Below, piece by piece: positions 35,687 through 44,240 of a DNA stretch of 64,000 bases. The translations under genes were made by a program, and so were the position numbers. The first letter of the stretch is position 1, and every line of letters starts with the position of its first letter. Under the pieces are notes generated by a model. It saw nothing but the letters and a program-made list of their open reading frames with translations. It was not told where the DNA came from and did no database searches. Source of the DNA: Amylibacter sp. IMCC11727 (GTDB taxonomy: Bacteria; Pseudomonadota; Alphaproteobacteria; Rhodobacterales; Rhodobacteraceae); contig NZ_CP122960.1 of assembly GCF_029854195.1 (NCBI RefSeq), positions 812,001 to 876,000 of the forward strand. Reading direction: 5' to 3'.

Positions 35687-36943
35687 TTAGGCAAGGATAT
35701 AGTCAACACGCCGTGCTTCGCAGGACTTGCGTGGGCACACGGAACAATGAAGCCCTGCCAGCACAGGGGCCGGTTGATGTTTGCCCAGCACCTTTGGGTC
35801 GGCGCTAAAGATCATGGTAGATCGTAAGATGGGGGGCAAAGTGTAGTCCTTTTCACCAACCGCCTCGGCCAAGGCATAGGTCAGAACGCGATCCCCAGAC
35901 GGCATTTCCATTGGGGCACGCAAAATCTGGCCTGGATGGGCGAATGCGCGATAAACGGGCCACAATGGACAAGCAGACGAGTAAAGCGGCAATGTAAGTT
36001 CGGCTGTGGGTTTGCGCATAAGAACAGCGCCAGACATATCCACTTCGATCAGGCCAAAAATTGGGAAATCCGCGTCAGGCGGCATGTGTGCCAAACGGAA
36101 CAGAACGTCCATCACGTTCACATCAAAGGCTTTAGAAATAGCCAAAGGGTCGAACCGCGCTTTTTCAGCCTCGTCGACAAAGGTGGCGCTGGGCATTGCG
36201 GTGTCGAGTTTGGAAAACCGTTCGATACTGTTGTGCAAAATTGGTGCTGATTGTGTGTTGCTGCTGGGTGTTGGGGCGACGCCTTGATCCAATACGTAAT
36301 TGTTGGACGCCCAAAAATCATGGGCCACTGCGGTGGTGGGAGTAGGGGTTTCTGATCGTTCTTCGCGGTCGAAAAAATCGACCATCTTTTCTGCCGTGTC
36401 AGATAATCTTTGGCTGTCGTTGTGCAGGTTGCTTAAAAAACGTTCCTGCATGTCAGGCGGGATTTCGCTTTCTGTGGCCAAGATGCTCGCGGTGGATCGG
36501 ATTGCGGTGATATTGGACAGAATTTGGTGCATGGTTTCAGACACAAACGGATCATGGGCCATTTGATCGGACATGGCCGTCAGCGTTTCTTGCTGTTCTT
36601 GCGTGGTGCGCGATACGCTCGACAACAGTTTGGCCCAGCCTGGGTAACGGCCAACGAACTCTTCGATGCGGTCCACTTCTGGCACCGCGTTGGGATCGGT
36701 TTTTGCGGCTTCGGTTAGAGCGTTGATCAGGGCTGCATCTGCCCCTTCGCTCAGGTCTGCGGGCTGCATACCCAATTCGCGTGCAAGTGCGATCAGCGTG
36801 CGACCTGCGATTCCCCGCCTGTTATGCTCAATCAGGTTCAAATAGCTGGCGGAAATTCCCACGGCCTTTGCCAAAGCGGTTTGGGTCAGCTTTTTGGCGC
36901 GTCTGCGTTCGCGAATACGGGTCCCAATCAAAGTTCGTGCCAT
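35687..36943 (-). CDS. ScfR/RamB-type short-chain fatty acyl regulator (XRE HTH, DUF2083)
   Basis: This 418-residue protein starts at the ATG at 36943 (MARTLIGTRIRERRRAKK), which has AAAGGA 8 nt upstream. Residues 1-65 are an XRE-type HTH ('KLTQTALAKAVGISASYLNLIEHNRRGI', outlined). The C-terminal region ends with 'GLHCSVCPRKSCEARRVDYIL', the cysteine-rich end of the ScfR/DUF2083 regulators that respond to acyl-CoA or acetate/propionate metabolism (RamB, PrpC-type regulators). The middle third is longer and less conserved. It lies 50 nt upstream of the response-regulator operon and may be cotranscribed with it. Confidence 0.88.
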   Translation of the reverse strand: MARTLIGTRIRERRRAKKLTQTALAKAVGISASYLNLIEHNRRGIAGRTLIALARELGMQPADLSEGADAALINALTEAAKTDPNAVPEVDRIEEFVGRYPGWAKLLSSVSRTTQEQQETLTAMSDQMAHDPFVSETMHQILSNITAIRSTASILATESEIPPDMQERFLSNLHNDSQRLSDTAEKMVDFFDREERSETPTPTTAVAHDFWASNNYVLDQGVAPTPSSNTQSAPILHNSIERFSKLDTAMPSATFVDEAEKARFDPLAISKAFDVNVMDVLFRLAHMPPDADFPIFGLIEVDMSGAVLMRKPTAELTLPLYSSACPLWPVYRAFAHPGQILRAPMEMPSGDRVLTYALAEAVGEKDYTLPPILRSTMIFSADPKVLGKHQPAPVLAGLHCSVCPRKSCEARRVDYILA

Positions 36944-36979
36944 TGAATTTATCCTTTGATTGCCAGCGTTTGCCCACGT

Positions 36980-36999
36980 TGTGTTAACTAATTTACACA
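36980..36999. promoter_or_regulatory. Imperfect palindrome between ScfR-like gene and ABC importer
   Basis: TGTGTTAACTAATTTACACA has 5-bp perfect outer arms (TGTGT/ACACA) and further inner symmetry. It lies 36 bp before the ScfR-like start, in the 233-bp divergent region, so it could be an autoregulatory operator or a site controlling the importer. Confidence 0.4.
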
Positions 37000-37176
37000 T
37001 TAATCAAGATATAGGAGAATTTATTTACAAAAAAACTCATTGAAAGCAAGCGTTTATTGCGTTTTTCACAGTTAGGCTCAAAAATGGCGATGTCAATAAT
37101 TTGACTGGATGTCCGGGCGCGTGTCCTAGGGAGGATGTTCGGCCGGTCAAAAATTGAGTTCATTGGGAGGAAATCT

Positions 37177-38526
37177 ATGAACATGAAAAACACAACACGT
37201 CGTGGTGTGCTCAAAGGTGGGGCCCTTGCGGGTGCTGGCTTGGCAATGCCAACTCTTTTGACAGCTGCAAGCCACGCTGGTTACATGAACGCTCCTCAGG
37301 GGTCTTCCGTAACGCTTGGTTTTAACGTTCCACAAACAGGTCCTTACGCGGATGAGGGTGCGGACGAACTGCGCGCGTACCAGCTTGCTGTTGAGCACCT
37401 GAACGGTGGCGGCGACGGCGGCATGATGGGTACATTCAAAGTTGGCGGCGGTGCAAACGCACTGAAAGGCAACGGTATCCTTGGCAAAAAAGTTGAGTAC
37501 GTCACAGGCGATACACAAACAAAGCCAGACGCTGCACGCGCATCTGCTCGGTCCATGATCGAAAAAGACGGCGCAATCATGATCACAGGTGGGTCTTCTT
37601 CTGGTGTTGCGGTTGCTGTGCAAGCGCTGTGTCAGGAAGCTGGTATCATCTTCATGGCGGGTCTGACACACTCCAACGACACGACAGGTAAAGACAAGAA
37701 GGCCAACGGTTTCCGTCACTTCTTTAACTCTTACATGTCTGGCGCTGCTTTGGCTCCGATCTTGGCAAAGAACTACGGTACAAACCGTAAAGCTTACCAC
37801 CTGACAGCGGACTACAACTGGGGTTACACCACAGAAGAAGCCGTTCGCACATCTACAGAAGCTGTGGGTTGGGAAACTGTTGCTGCGGTGAAAACACCAC
37901 TGGCACAAACAGACTTCTCTTCTTATGTGGCGCCTGTTCTGAACTCCGGTGCTGACGTTCTGGTTCTGAACCACTACGGCGGTAACATGGTGAACTCACT
38001 GACATCTGCGGTTCAGTTTGGTCTGCGTGAAGCGCAAGCAAACGGTCAGAACTTCGAAATTGTTGTTCCACTGTACTCTCGTCTGATGGCGAAAGGTGCG
38101 GGTGCAAACGTTAAGGGTATCTACGGTTCCACAAACTGGCACTGGTCCTTGCAAGACGAAGGCTCCAAAGCATTCGTTAAGTCCTTTGGTACGAAGTACG
38201 GCTTCCCTCCATCACAGGCTGCGCACACAGTGTACTGTCAGATCATGCTCTACGCGCAAGCGGCTGAAATGGCTGGCACGTTCAACCCATGTGGCATTGC
38301 AGAAGCACTTGAAGGTCTGGAATTCGACGGTCTGGGCAACGGCCCAACATTGTACCGTGCTGAAGACCACCAGTGCTTTAAGGACGTTCTGGTTGTGAAG
38401 GGTAAAGAGAACCCAACATCCGAGTTCGACCTTCTGGAAATCGTAGAAGTGACACCTGCTGCGCAGGTCACTTACGATGCGTCTATCTTTGGCGGTGAGC
38501 TGGGTTCCTGTAACCCAGGCGCTTAA
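37177..38526 (+). CDS. Branched-chain amino-acid type ABC importer, substrate-binding protein (Tat-exported)
   Basis: This 449-residue protein starts at the ATG at 37177, with GGGAGG 6 nt upstream. It has a twin-arginine signal (NTTRRGVLKGGALAGAGLAM, residues 5-24) and a periplasmic-binding fold of the LivJ/urea-binding type: 'GFNVPQTGPYADEGADEL', 'GVAVAVQALCQEAGIIFMAG' and 'DYNWGYTTEEAVR'. It delivers a small polar substrate, probably an amino acid or amide, to the permease encoded downstream. Codon use (ACA, GTT, CGT) marks high expression. A strong hairpin follows before the permease genes. Confidence 0.93.
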   Translation: MNMKNTTRRGVLKGGALAGAGLAMPTLLTAASHAGYMNAPQGSSVTLGFNVPQTGPYADEGADELRAYQLAVEHLNGGGDGGMMGTFKVGGGANALKGNGILGKKVEYVTGDTQTKPDAARASARSMIEKDGAIMITGGSSSGVAVAVQALCQEAGIIFMAGLTHSNDTTGKDKKANGFRHFFNSYMSGAALAPILAKNYGTNRKAYHLTADYNWGYTTEEAVRTSTEAVGWETVAAVKTPLAQTDFSSYVAPVLNSGADVLVLNHYGGNMVNSLTSAVQFGLREAQANGQNFEIVVPLYSRLMAKGAGANVKGIYGSTNWHWSLQDEGSKAFVKSFGTKYGFPPSQAAHTVYCQIMLYAQAAEMAGTFNPCGIAEALEGLEFDGLGNGPTLYRAEDHQCFKDVLVVKGKENPTSEFDLLEIVEVTPAAQVTYDASIFGGELGSCNPGA

Positions 38527-38535
38527 GCCAAATTC

Positions 38536-38566
38536 AAAGGGCTCCAGTTTTCTGGGGCCCTTTTTC
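38536..38566 (+). terminator. Partial terminator or stabilising hairpin inside the ABC operon
   Basis: AAAGGGCTCCA pairs with TGGGGCCCTTT (one T-G pair) and is followed by TTCC after a T run. It lies between the binding-protein gene and the permease genes and probably lowers permease expression or protects the upstream mRNA. Confidence 0.75.
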
Positions 38567-38634
38567 CACAAATTATCACCCACTAACGGTGCGCGAAACT
38601 GATCCTGCGCACCTAGTTTATATCGGGGACACCC

Positions 38635-39666
38635 ATGGACCAGTTTATCCTTCAAATTTTGAATGGGCTTGATAAGGGCAGCGCCTATGCGTTGATTGCT
38701 CTTGGTCTAACGCTCATTTTCGGCACGCTTGGCGTGGTGAACTTCGCACATGGTGCGCTTTTCATGCTTGGTGCTTTTTGTGCCGTAACGCTTCAACGTC
38801 TTTTGTCGCTGAGCCGTGTGGTCCTTGACGAAACCCAAAAAGATTTCCTTGGCAACCCGCTTAAAGTGAATGTGCCCTATGTGAACGATTGGTTCGGCCC
38901 AGAAATGGGGGGCGCCATCATTGATTGGTCGGTCCCGCTGGCCATCCTGTTCGCTATTCCTGTGATGGTTTTGATCGGCGTGATCATGGAACGTGGCCTC
39001 ATCAAACATTTTTACAACCGCCCGCACGCGGATCAGATCCTTGTGACTTTCGGCTTGGCTATTGTTGTGCAAGAGGTCATCAAATACTACTTCGGCGCGA
39101 ACCAAATCCCGACGCCAGCGCCTCAAGCGCTGTTCGGATTCTTCGATTTTGGCGCACTGATTGGGCGTGATCCAGGCGCGATTATTTATCCGTATTGGCG
39201 GATTATTTACTTCCTATTCTCGGTTCTGCTGATCGGCATGGTCTTTGCCTTCTTGCGCTACACCACCTTTGGGATGGTTGTTCGTGCGGGTATGGCAGAT
39301 CGTGAAACGGTTGGTCTGTTGGGCATCAACATCGACCGTCGCTTTACCATCATGTTTGGTGTGGCGGCTGCGGTGGCTGGCCTCGCGGGCGTTATGTACA
39401 CACCGATTAACTCTCCGAACTACCACATGGGGATGGATTTCCTCGTGATCTCGTTCGTTGTGGTTGTTGTGGGCGGCATGGGCAGTTTGCCCGGTGCTGT
39501 TCTGGCTGGGTTTGTTCTGGGCATTCTTGAAAGCTTTGCGTCCATGCGCGAAGTGATCGAGCTGCTGCCTGGTATCAACCAGATCGTTATTTACCTTGCT
39601 GCAATCATCATTCTGTTGACCCGCCCGCGTGGCTTGATGGGTCGTGCAGGCGTGATGGAGGATTAA
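38635..39666 (+). CDS. Branched-chain amino-acid type ABC permease, LivH family
   Basis: This 343-residue inner-membrane protein has eight or so hydrophobic segments and LivH family features: 'QILNGLDKGSAYALIALGLTLIFGTLGVVNFAHG' region at the N-terminus (outlined) and 'DRETVGLLGINIDRRFTIMFG' before 'GMGSLPGAVLAGFVLGILES'. A loop of about 40 residues at 62-98 is longer than usual. It pairs with the LivM-type permease 4 nt downstream. Confidence 0.94.
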   Translation: MDQFILQILNGLDKGSAYALIALGLTLIFGTLGVVNFAHGALFMLGAFCAVTLQRLLSLSRVVLDETQKDFLGNPLKVNVPYVNDWFGPEMGGAIIDWSVPLAILFAIPVMVLIGVIMERGLIKHFYNRPHADQILVTFGLAIVVQEVIKYYFGANQIPTPAPQALFGFFDFGALIGRDPGAIIYPYWRIIYFLFSVLLIGMVFAFLRYTTFGMVVRAGMADRETVGLLGINIDRRFTIMFGVAAAVAGLAGVMYTPINSPNYHMGMDFLVISFVVVVVGGMGSLPGAVLAGFVLGILESFASMREVIELLPGINQIVIYLAAIIILLTRPRGLMGRAGVMED

Positions 39667-39670
39667 GAAC

Positions 39671-40897
39671 ATGCTTGGACTGAACAAAAAAGATTTGCGA
39701 TTGTTCGTAATCGTTATGGCGATGGTTGCGCTCGCGCCCATCCTGTTGAACCCATTCCCAGAAGCATCAGGGCTGGCAAAGTTTAACGCTGGTTATCCCG
39801 ATTTGATGCAGCGGTTTGTTATCTTTGGCATCTTTGCCATTGGTTTTAACATTCTGTTTGGCCTGACAGGATATTTGTCCTTTGGTCACGCGGCGTTCCT
39901 TGGGGCGGGCAGTTATGCTGGCATGTGGATGCTGAAGCTGCTGTCGATCAACGTGATCCCTGCGATCATCTTTTCGACCATTGTGGCAGGGATTATCGCA
40001 CTGGCGATTGGCTATATCTCGCTGCGTCGATCTGGTATCTACTTTTCGATCCTAACGTTGGCGTTTGCGCAAATGGCCTTTGCTTTGGCCGCGTCTGTTT
40101 TGACCCCGATCACGGGCGGTGAAACAGGTCTGCAAACCAACCTGAATGACCCACGGATTTTCCCAGCATTTTTGGGCGGAGGTACACCAGAGGGTGGCAA
40201 CATTCCAAAGCCGTCTTTGTTTGGGCTTGAAATGACTGACAGCTTTAAAGTGCCCGTCGCTGGCTGGGAATGGACCTTTAACTGGGGTTATTACATTTCT
40301 GGTCTGATGATGTTGGTGGCGTTTTACGTTGCCATTCGTATCTTCCGCTCTCCTTTTGGGCTGATGCTGAAGGCGGTTAAGTCCAACCAACAGCGTCTGA
40401 ACTATACGGGTTTGAACACACGTCCTTATATGCTGGCCTGTTTCGTCATCTCTGGCATGTATGCTGGTTTGGCAGGTGGTTTGATGGCTGCGATGGACCC
40501 ACAGGTTGGGGCTGAACGTATGCAATGGACAGCCTCTGGCGAAGTGGTTTTGATGAGCATCCTTGGGGGTGCGGGGACATTGATTGGCCCGGTTCTGGGC
40601 GCTGGTTTGATCAAATACTTTGAGAACATTTTCTCAACGATCAACAAAGCCACGCTGGAAGTTTGGTTCGGCATTTTCCCAGATGGTCTGACAGATGTCA
40701 TCGTGACAATCGTCTACCCATTTGTTGGCAAAGGCTGGCACCTGACACTTGGCCTGATCTTTATGCTGATCGTGATCTTCCTTCCTGGTGGATTGGTCGA
40801 AGGGGGCCAGAAATTGGCGAACTTTGCCCGTCGTGACCGCAAAGGCGGCGGTGTCGAAGGACCCGCAGCCGACCAACGCAATACACCATCGGAGTAA
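39671..40897 (+). CDS. Branched-chain amino-acid type ABC permease, LivM family
   Basis: This 408-residue permease has about nine membrane segments, with 'FGLTGYLSFGHAAFLGAGSYAG' and 'VKSNQQRLNYTGLNTRPYML' as family signatures and 'MSILGGAGTLIGPVLGAGLI' near the end. The charged C-terminal tail is cytoplasmic. It forms the transmembrane channel with the LivH-type protein. The next gene starts 6 nt later. Confidence 0.94.
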   Translation: MLGLNKKDLRLFVIVMAMVALAPILLNPFPEASGLAKFNAGYPDLMQRFVIFGIFAIGFNILFGLTGYLSFGHAAFLGAGSYAGMWMLKLLSINVIPAIIFSTIVAGIIALAIGYISLRRSGIYFSILTLAFAQMAFALAASVLTPITGGETGLQTNLNDPRIFPAFLGGGTPEGGNIPKPSLFGLEMTDSFKVPVAGWEWTFNWGYYISGLMMLVAFYVAIRIFRSPFGLMLKAVKSNQQRLNYTGLNTRPYMLACFVISGMYAGLAGGLMAAMDPQVGAERMQWTASGEVVLMSILGGAGTLIGPVLGAGLIKYFENIFSTINKATLEVWFGIFPDGLTDVIVTIVYPFVGKGWHLTLGLIFMLIVIFLPGGLVEGGQKLANFARRDRKGGGVEGPAADQRNTPSE

Positions 40898-40903
40898 CTG
40901 AGC

Positions 40904-41665
40904 ATGGGTATTCTTGAAGTCCAAAACGTTAACAAGTCGTTTGGCGGCTTGAAAGCGTTGCAAAATGTGAACCTGTCTGTGGAAGAAGGCACAATTCACG
41001 CGATCATCGGACCAAACGGTGCGGGGAAATCAACATTGCTGAACTGTTTTGTTGGCAAGCTTGTGCCAGACACGGGGTCTGTGATGTTTGATGGTCAGTC
41101 TTTGCTGGGGATCAAACCCCACCAGATTAACCAGATTGGTGTCAGCCGCGTGTTCCAAACACCCGAGATTTTTGCTGATCTGACCGTGTTCGAAAACGTG
41201 ATGATCCCGTGTTTTGCGAAACGGGATGGATCGTTTGAATTGAACGCGTGGCGTCAAGTGGCAAAAGATGGTGAAATTCGCGATCGCGCCGAGCAAATGC
41301 TGACCGATGTGAACATGATCGAAAAACGCGAGATGATGGCATCAAGCCTGTCGCGCGGGGACAAACGGCGTTTGGAAATGGCGATGTGTCTGTCGCAAAG
41401 CCCTAAGCTGTTGTTGCTTGATGAACCAACGGCGGGCATGGCCCGTGCGGATACAGAAAGCACCATTGAGTTGCTGAAGGAAATCCAAGATCGGTTGAAG
41501 ATCACTATGGCCATTATCGAACACGATATGGGCGTGGTGTTTAGCCTTGCGCAAAAGATTTCGGTTCTGGCGCAAGGAACTGTGATTGCTGAAGACTTGC
41601 CTGATGCAATCCGCAGCAATCCGAAGGTCAAAGAAGCCTATCTCGGCACAGCGGCAGAAGAATAA
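40904..41665 (+). CDS. ABC importer ATPase, LivG family
   Basis: This 253-residue ATPase has Walker A GPNGAGKST (near residue 33), the LivG-specific segment 'GVSRVFQTPEIFADLTVFENVM' (outlined), a degenerate signature 'SSLSRGDKRRLEMAM' in place of LSGGxQ, and Walker B 'KLLLLDEPTAGMA'. It powers import together with the LivF-type ATPase encoded next. The signature change (SRGD) is seen in some family members and need not abolish function. Confidence 0.94.
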   Translation: MGILEVQNVNKSFGGLKALQNVNLSVEEGTIHAIIGPNGAGKSTLLNCFVGKLVPDTGSVMFDGQSLLGIKPHQINQIGVSRVFQTPEIFADLTVFENVMIPCFAKRDGSFELNAWRQVAKDGEIRDRAEQMLTDVNMIEKREMMASSLSRGDKRRLEMAMCLSQSPKLLLLDEPTAGMARADTESTIELLKEIQDRLKITMAIIEHDMGVVFSLAQKISVLAQGTVIAEDLPDAIRSNPKVKEAYLGTAAEE

Positions 41666-41676
41666 GGAAGAGCGCG

Positions 41677-42417
41677 ATGAAAGAGAAAAACGCAAATCAC
41701 GCGGCCACCGCACCTGCCTATTTTTCGGCGTATGATATCCATGCGTATTATGGTGAAAGCTATATTGTGCAAGGGGTGTCGATGAATGTGCATGAGGGTG
41801 AAATCCTGGCCTTGTTGGGGCGCAACGGTGCGGGGAAAACATCCACTCTGCGGGCCCTGGCGCGGCTTGATGATCCTGCTCTTGTTAAGGGTGAGGTTTG
41901 GTTGGATCACCAGCCGTTGCACACGATGAAAGCATGGCAAGCGGCCCAGTCCGGTATCGGCCTTGTCCCAGAGGATCGGCGCATCATTCAGGGCCTGACG
42001 GTTGAAGAAAACATCCAATTGGCGCAGATTGAAAAGCCCATCGGGTGGTCCATTGAGCGCATCTATGATCTGTTCCCGCGTCTGGGCGAGCGGCGCAACC
42101 AAGAAGGCACAACGCTGTCTGGGGGCGAGCAGCAAATGTTGGCGATTGGGCGGGCTTTGGCACGTGATATCAAGCTGTTATTGCTGGATGAACCCTACGA
42201 GGGCTTGGCCCCTGTTATTGTTCAGGAAATTGAAAAAACACTGCATCACATCCGTGAACAGGGCATGACCACAATCATCGTGGAACAAAACGCTGTTGCG
42301 GCACTGAACCTTGCGGATCGGGCGGTGATTTTGGACACGGGCACGGTTGTGTTTGATGGCACGGCCAAAGAGGTTTTGGACAACGAAGACCTGCGACATG
42401 AGTATTTGGCGATCTGA
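41677..42417 (+). CDS. ABC importer ATPase, LivF family
   Basis: This 246-residue ATPase has Walker A GRNGAGKTS, the LivF segment 'GLVPEDRRIIQGLTVEENI', signature 'LSGGEQQMLAIGRAL' and Walker B 'LLLLDEPYEGLAP'. It completes the five-gene importer. AAGGAAGAG lies just before the start, and a terminator follows the stop codon. Confidence 0.94.
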   Translation: MKEKNANHAATAPAYFSAYDIHAYYGESYIVQGVSMNVHEGEILALLGRNGAGKTSTLRALARLDDPALVKGEVWLDHQPLHTMKAWQAAQSGIGLVPEDRRIIQGLTVEENIQLAQIEKPIGWSIERIYDLFPRLGERRNQEGTTLSGGEQQMLAIGRALARDIKLLLLDEPYEGLAPVIVQEIEKTLHHIREQGMTTIIVEQNAVAALNLADRAVILDTGTVVFDGTAKEVLDNEDLRHEYLAI

Positions 42418-42440
42418 CTTCCCGGAAGATTTCCAGATAG

Positions 42441-42467
42441 AAGGGCGGCCCAAGTGGCCGCCTTTTT
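42441..42467 (+). terminator. Terminator of the ABC importer operon
   Basis: GGCGGCC and GGCCGCC arms with a 5-nt loop, extended by G-T and A-T pairs, are followed by TTTTTCTTT. A second 8-bp hairpin (CTTTAGGT/ACCTAAAG, 42468-42493) follows at once. Confidence 0.85.
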
Positions 42468-42651
42468 CTTTAGGTATTTACAGGAACCTAAAGCCGCGTG
42501 CGGCGCGTTAAGGTCACAGGGTCGTGCAGGATTGCAACAGGATGCAAACCACCCAGAAACAGGGGTCCCTTGGGTATGGGTGGCGTGTTCGGGTCAAAGG
42601 TTAACGACACATCGGCCACAGTGTTGCGTTAAGCGCGAAGCAGAACCCGCG

Positions 42652-43011
42652 TTAGGCGCGCAGGGCCGAGTAGATCGCGCCCGCCGCGCCCGCCCCAGTG
42701 GCGATCCAGCCGAAGTACCACAGTTTGCCCGCCAGTTGATCGTCGCCGTAGCTGTTGGCGAAGGTGGTTTGCCCGTATTTTGCAAGCGCGAAGGCCCCGA
42801 TCAGGAAGAGTATCCAAAGGAGCGTGGTTTTCACTTTGTTGGGCCAGACCAGCGTGAGCAAAAAAGCGGCGAGCAGACCGATTGGCGCGCCGATCAGGAT
42901 GGACGTCTTGTCCCACCAGATGTGCGCGCCAAGGGCGTTCGATAGGCCGAGCATCGCCAGCAAAACGGGCAGGGCAAAGGCGATGATGGGCGCAAGAATG
43001 AAGCGGGTCAT
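42652..43011 (-). CDS. Small membrane protein of unknown function
   Basis: This 119-residue protein has four hydrophobic segments (about residues 4-22, 36-58, 62-80 and 97-117) separated by short loops, with few charged residues. I do not recognise a family. It is divergent from the HutD-like gene, and base composition from here to 44.3 kb is richer in G and C than in the flanking operons. Confidence 0.65.
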   Translation of the reverse strand: MTRFILAPIIAFALPVLLAMLGLSNALGAHIWWDKTSILIGAPIGLLAAFLLTLVWPNKVKTTLLWILFLIGAFALAKYGQTTFANSYGDDQLAGKLWYFGWIATGAGAAGAIYSALRA

Positions 43012-43141
43012 GGAGTATCCTTCGTCTTTGCGGGTGCAGGAACCATTGATGGCCGTGCGATGAAGCCTGTGGCGACAGTAACGGGCATTCGGGTGGTTTG
43101 GAAAGACGTTTTGCGCCAGAGTGGGGCAAAGGAGATTTCAG

Positions 43142-43642
43142 ATGAAAACGATGCCGCGCGATATGTTCAAAACCATGCCTTGGCCGAACGGGCAGGGCGT
43201 GGCCCATGAGGTGTTTCATCAGGTTGAGGATGGGCGCACGGTTTTGCGGATCAGTCTGGCCGAGGTGGTGGGCGACTGCCTGTTTTCGGCGTTTGACGGA
43301 TTACAGCGCAGCACGACCGTGGTGTCAGGGGCGGGGATGGATTTGACGCATTCGGACGGGGTGATTGAATTGCGGCCGTTCGAGCCTGTGACGTGGGACG
43401 GTGGGCTGGCGTTGACAGGGGCGTTGGTGGATGGGGCGGTGGAGAACTTCAACGTTATTTGGGATGCAGCGCGGACGGCTGTGGAGGTGCGGGTGTGTGA
43501 GGTGAGTGAGGCGCGGGCGGGGGATGTGGTGTTTGTGCTGAGCGGTGAGGTTGCGGGTGTTGGGCGACATGGGGTGGTTTGGGTTGATGGGGAGGTGAAC
43601 TCCGCCGCATGTGTGATCTGTGTGAGGTCAACGAAGCGTTAA
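43142..43642 (+). CDS. HutD/Ves family cupin-like protein
   Basis: This 166-residue protein starts at the ATG at 43142 with GGAG 8 nt upstream. It matches HutD/Ves: 'FKTMPWPNGQGVAHEVF' near the start, 'LAEVVGDCLFSAFDGLQRSTTVVSGAGMDL' in the middle (outlined), and 'RPFEPVTWDGGLALTGALVDG' with 'ENFNVI' in the second barrel half. The family is a small double-barrel protein tied to histidine use in some bacteria, with no proven reaction. No hut genes are next to it. Strong GTG and GCG codon use suggests a different compositional history from the LIV operon. Confidence 0.82.
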   Translation: MKTMPRDMFKTMPWPNGQGVAHEVFHQVEDGRTVLRISLAEVVGDCLFSAFDGLQRSTTVVSGAGMDLTHSDGVIELRPFEPVTWDGGLALTGALVDGAVENFNVIWDAARTAVEVRVCEVSEARAGDVVFVLSGEVAGVGRHGVVWVDGEVNSAACVICVRSTKR

Positions 43643-43664
43643 CCAAGGTACGGTTTGGTGGGGT

Positions 43665-44240
43665 GTGCCAAATTACATTCGACCGAAGATGGAAGGGGCG
43701 GCGGTGTTTTTCACCGTGGCGTTGGCGGATCGACAGAGCGATCTGTTGGTGCGGTATGTGAATGTGTTGCGCGATGCGGTGCGGGTGACGCAGGCGGAAA
43801 GACCGTTCGGGATAGATGCGTGGGTGGTTTTGCCCGACCATTTCCATTGTGTGATTACGTTACCCGATGGGGATCGGGATTTTTGGACACGGATGGGGGC
43901 GATCAAGGCGCGGTTTACCATGGGCGTGCGTAGGGCGGGGTTCACCCCGCCGACGGAATTGCCGTGTATGCGGTCGGGGCGGTATGTCGGGGTGAACCCC
44001 GACATACGGGTTGACAAGGGAGAGGTTGGCATTTGGCAGCGGCGGTTGTGGGAGCATCATATTCGCGATGAATGCGATTACGAAAACCATGTGCGGTATT
44101 GTTGGGGGAACCCTGTGAAGCATGGGTGTGTGGAGCGGGCGGTGGATTGGAAGTGGTCGAGCATCCATCGGGATATCCGCGCGGGGCGGGTTGAAGCGGA
44201 GTGGTGTGGGGAAGTGCCAAACGGCGAGTATGGGGAGTAG
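43665..44240 (+). CDS. REP-associated tyrosine transposase (RAYT, Y1_Tnp family)
   Basis: This 191-residue protein starts with GTG (MPNYIRPKMEGAAVFFTVAL). The HUH motif is 'VLPDHFHCVI' near residue 58, and the catalytic tyrosine is likely the one in 'HVRYCWGNPVKHG' near residue 144. 'GIWQRRLWEHHIRDECDYE' is typical of RAYTs. RAYTs cut and join single-stranded REP sequences and are usually single-copy and domesticated. Residues 89-115 are encoded by an internal pair of REP-like palindromes, and a perfect REP pair begins at the stop codon. The reading frame is intact. Confidence 0.88.
   Translation: MPNYIRPKMEGAAVFFTVALADRQSDLLVRYVNVLRDAVRVTQAERPFGIDAWVVLPDHFHCVITLPDGDRDFWTRMGAIKARFTMGVRRAGFTPPTELPCMRSGRYVGVNPDIRVDKGEVGIWQRRLWEHHIRDECDYENHVRYCWGNPVKHGCVERAVDWKWSSIHRDIRAGRVEAEWCGEVPNGEYGE
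43930..44007. repeat. Inverted REP-like pair inside the RAYT reading frame
   Basis: Two palindromes in opposite orientation lie 30 bp apart. The first (43930-43951) starts GTAGGGCGGGG and contains the hairpin GGCGGGGT-TC-ACCCCGCC at 43934-43951; the second (43982-44007) ends CCCCGACATAC and contains 11-bp perfect arms at 43983-44006. Both resemble the REPs just after the gene, and the spacing is close to that of the downstream pair (28 bp). Confidence 0.75.

Noticed and set aside
42480..42651. A further copy of the CtrA-box/hairpin element, because of GCGTTAAGG and GGTTAACG sequences.
   Set aside because: The TTAA sites lack the N7 spacing, there is no flanking long inverted repeat, and the 17-bp motif is absent.
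43930..44010. Frameshift or insertion breaking the RAYT gene.
   Set aside because: The REP-like segment is in frame, and the motifs before and after it are in the same reading frame up to a proper stop codon.
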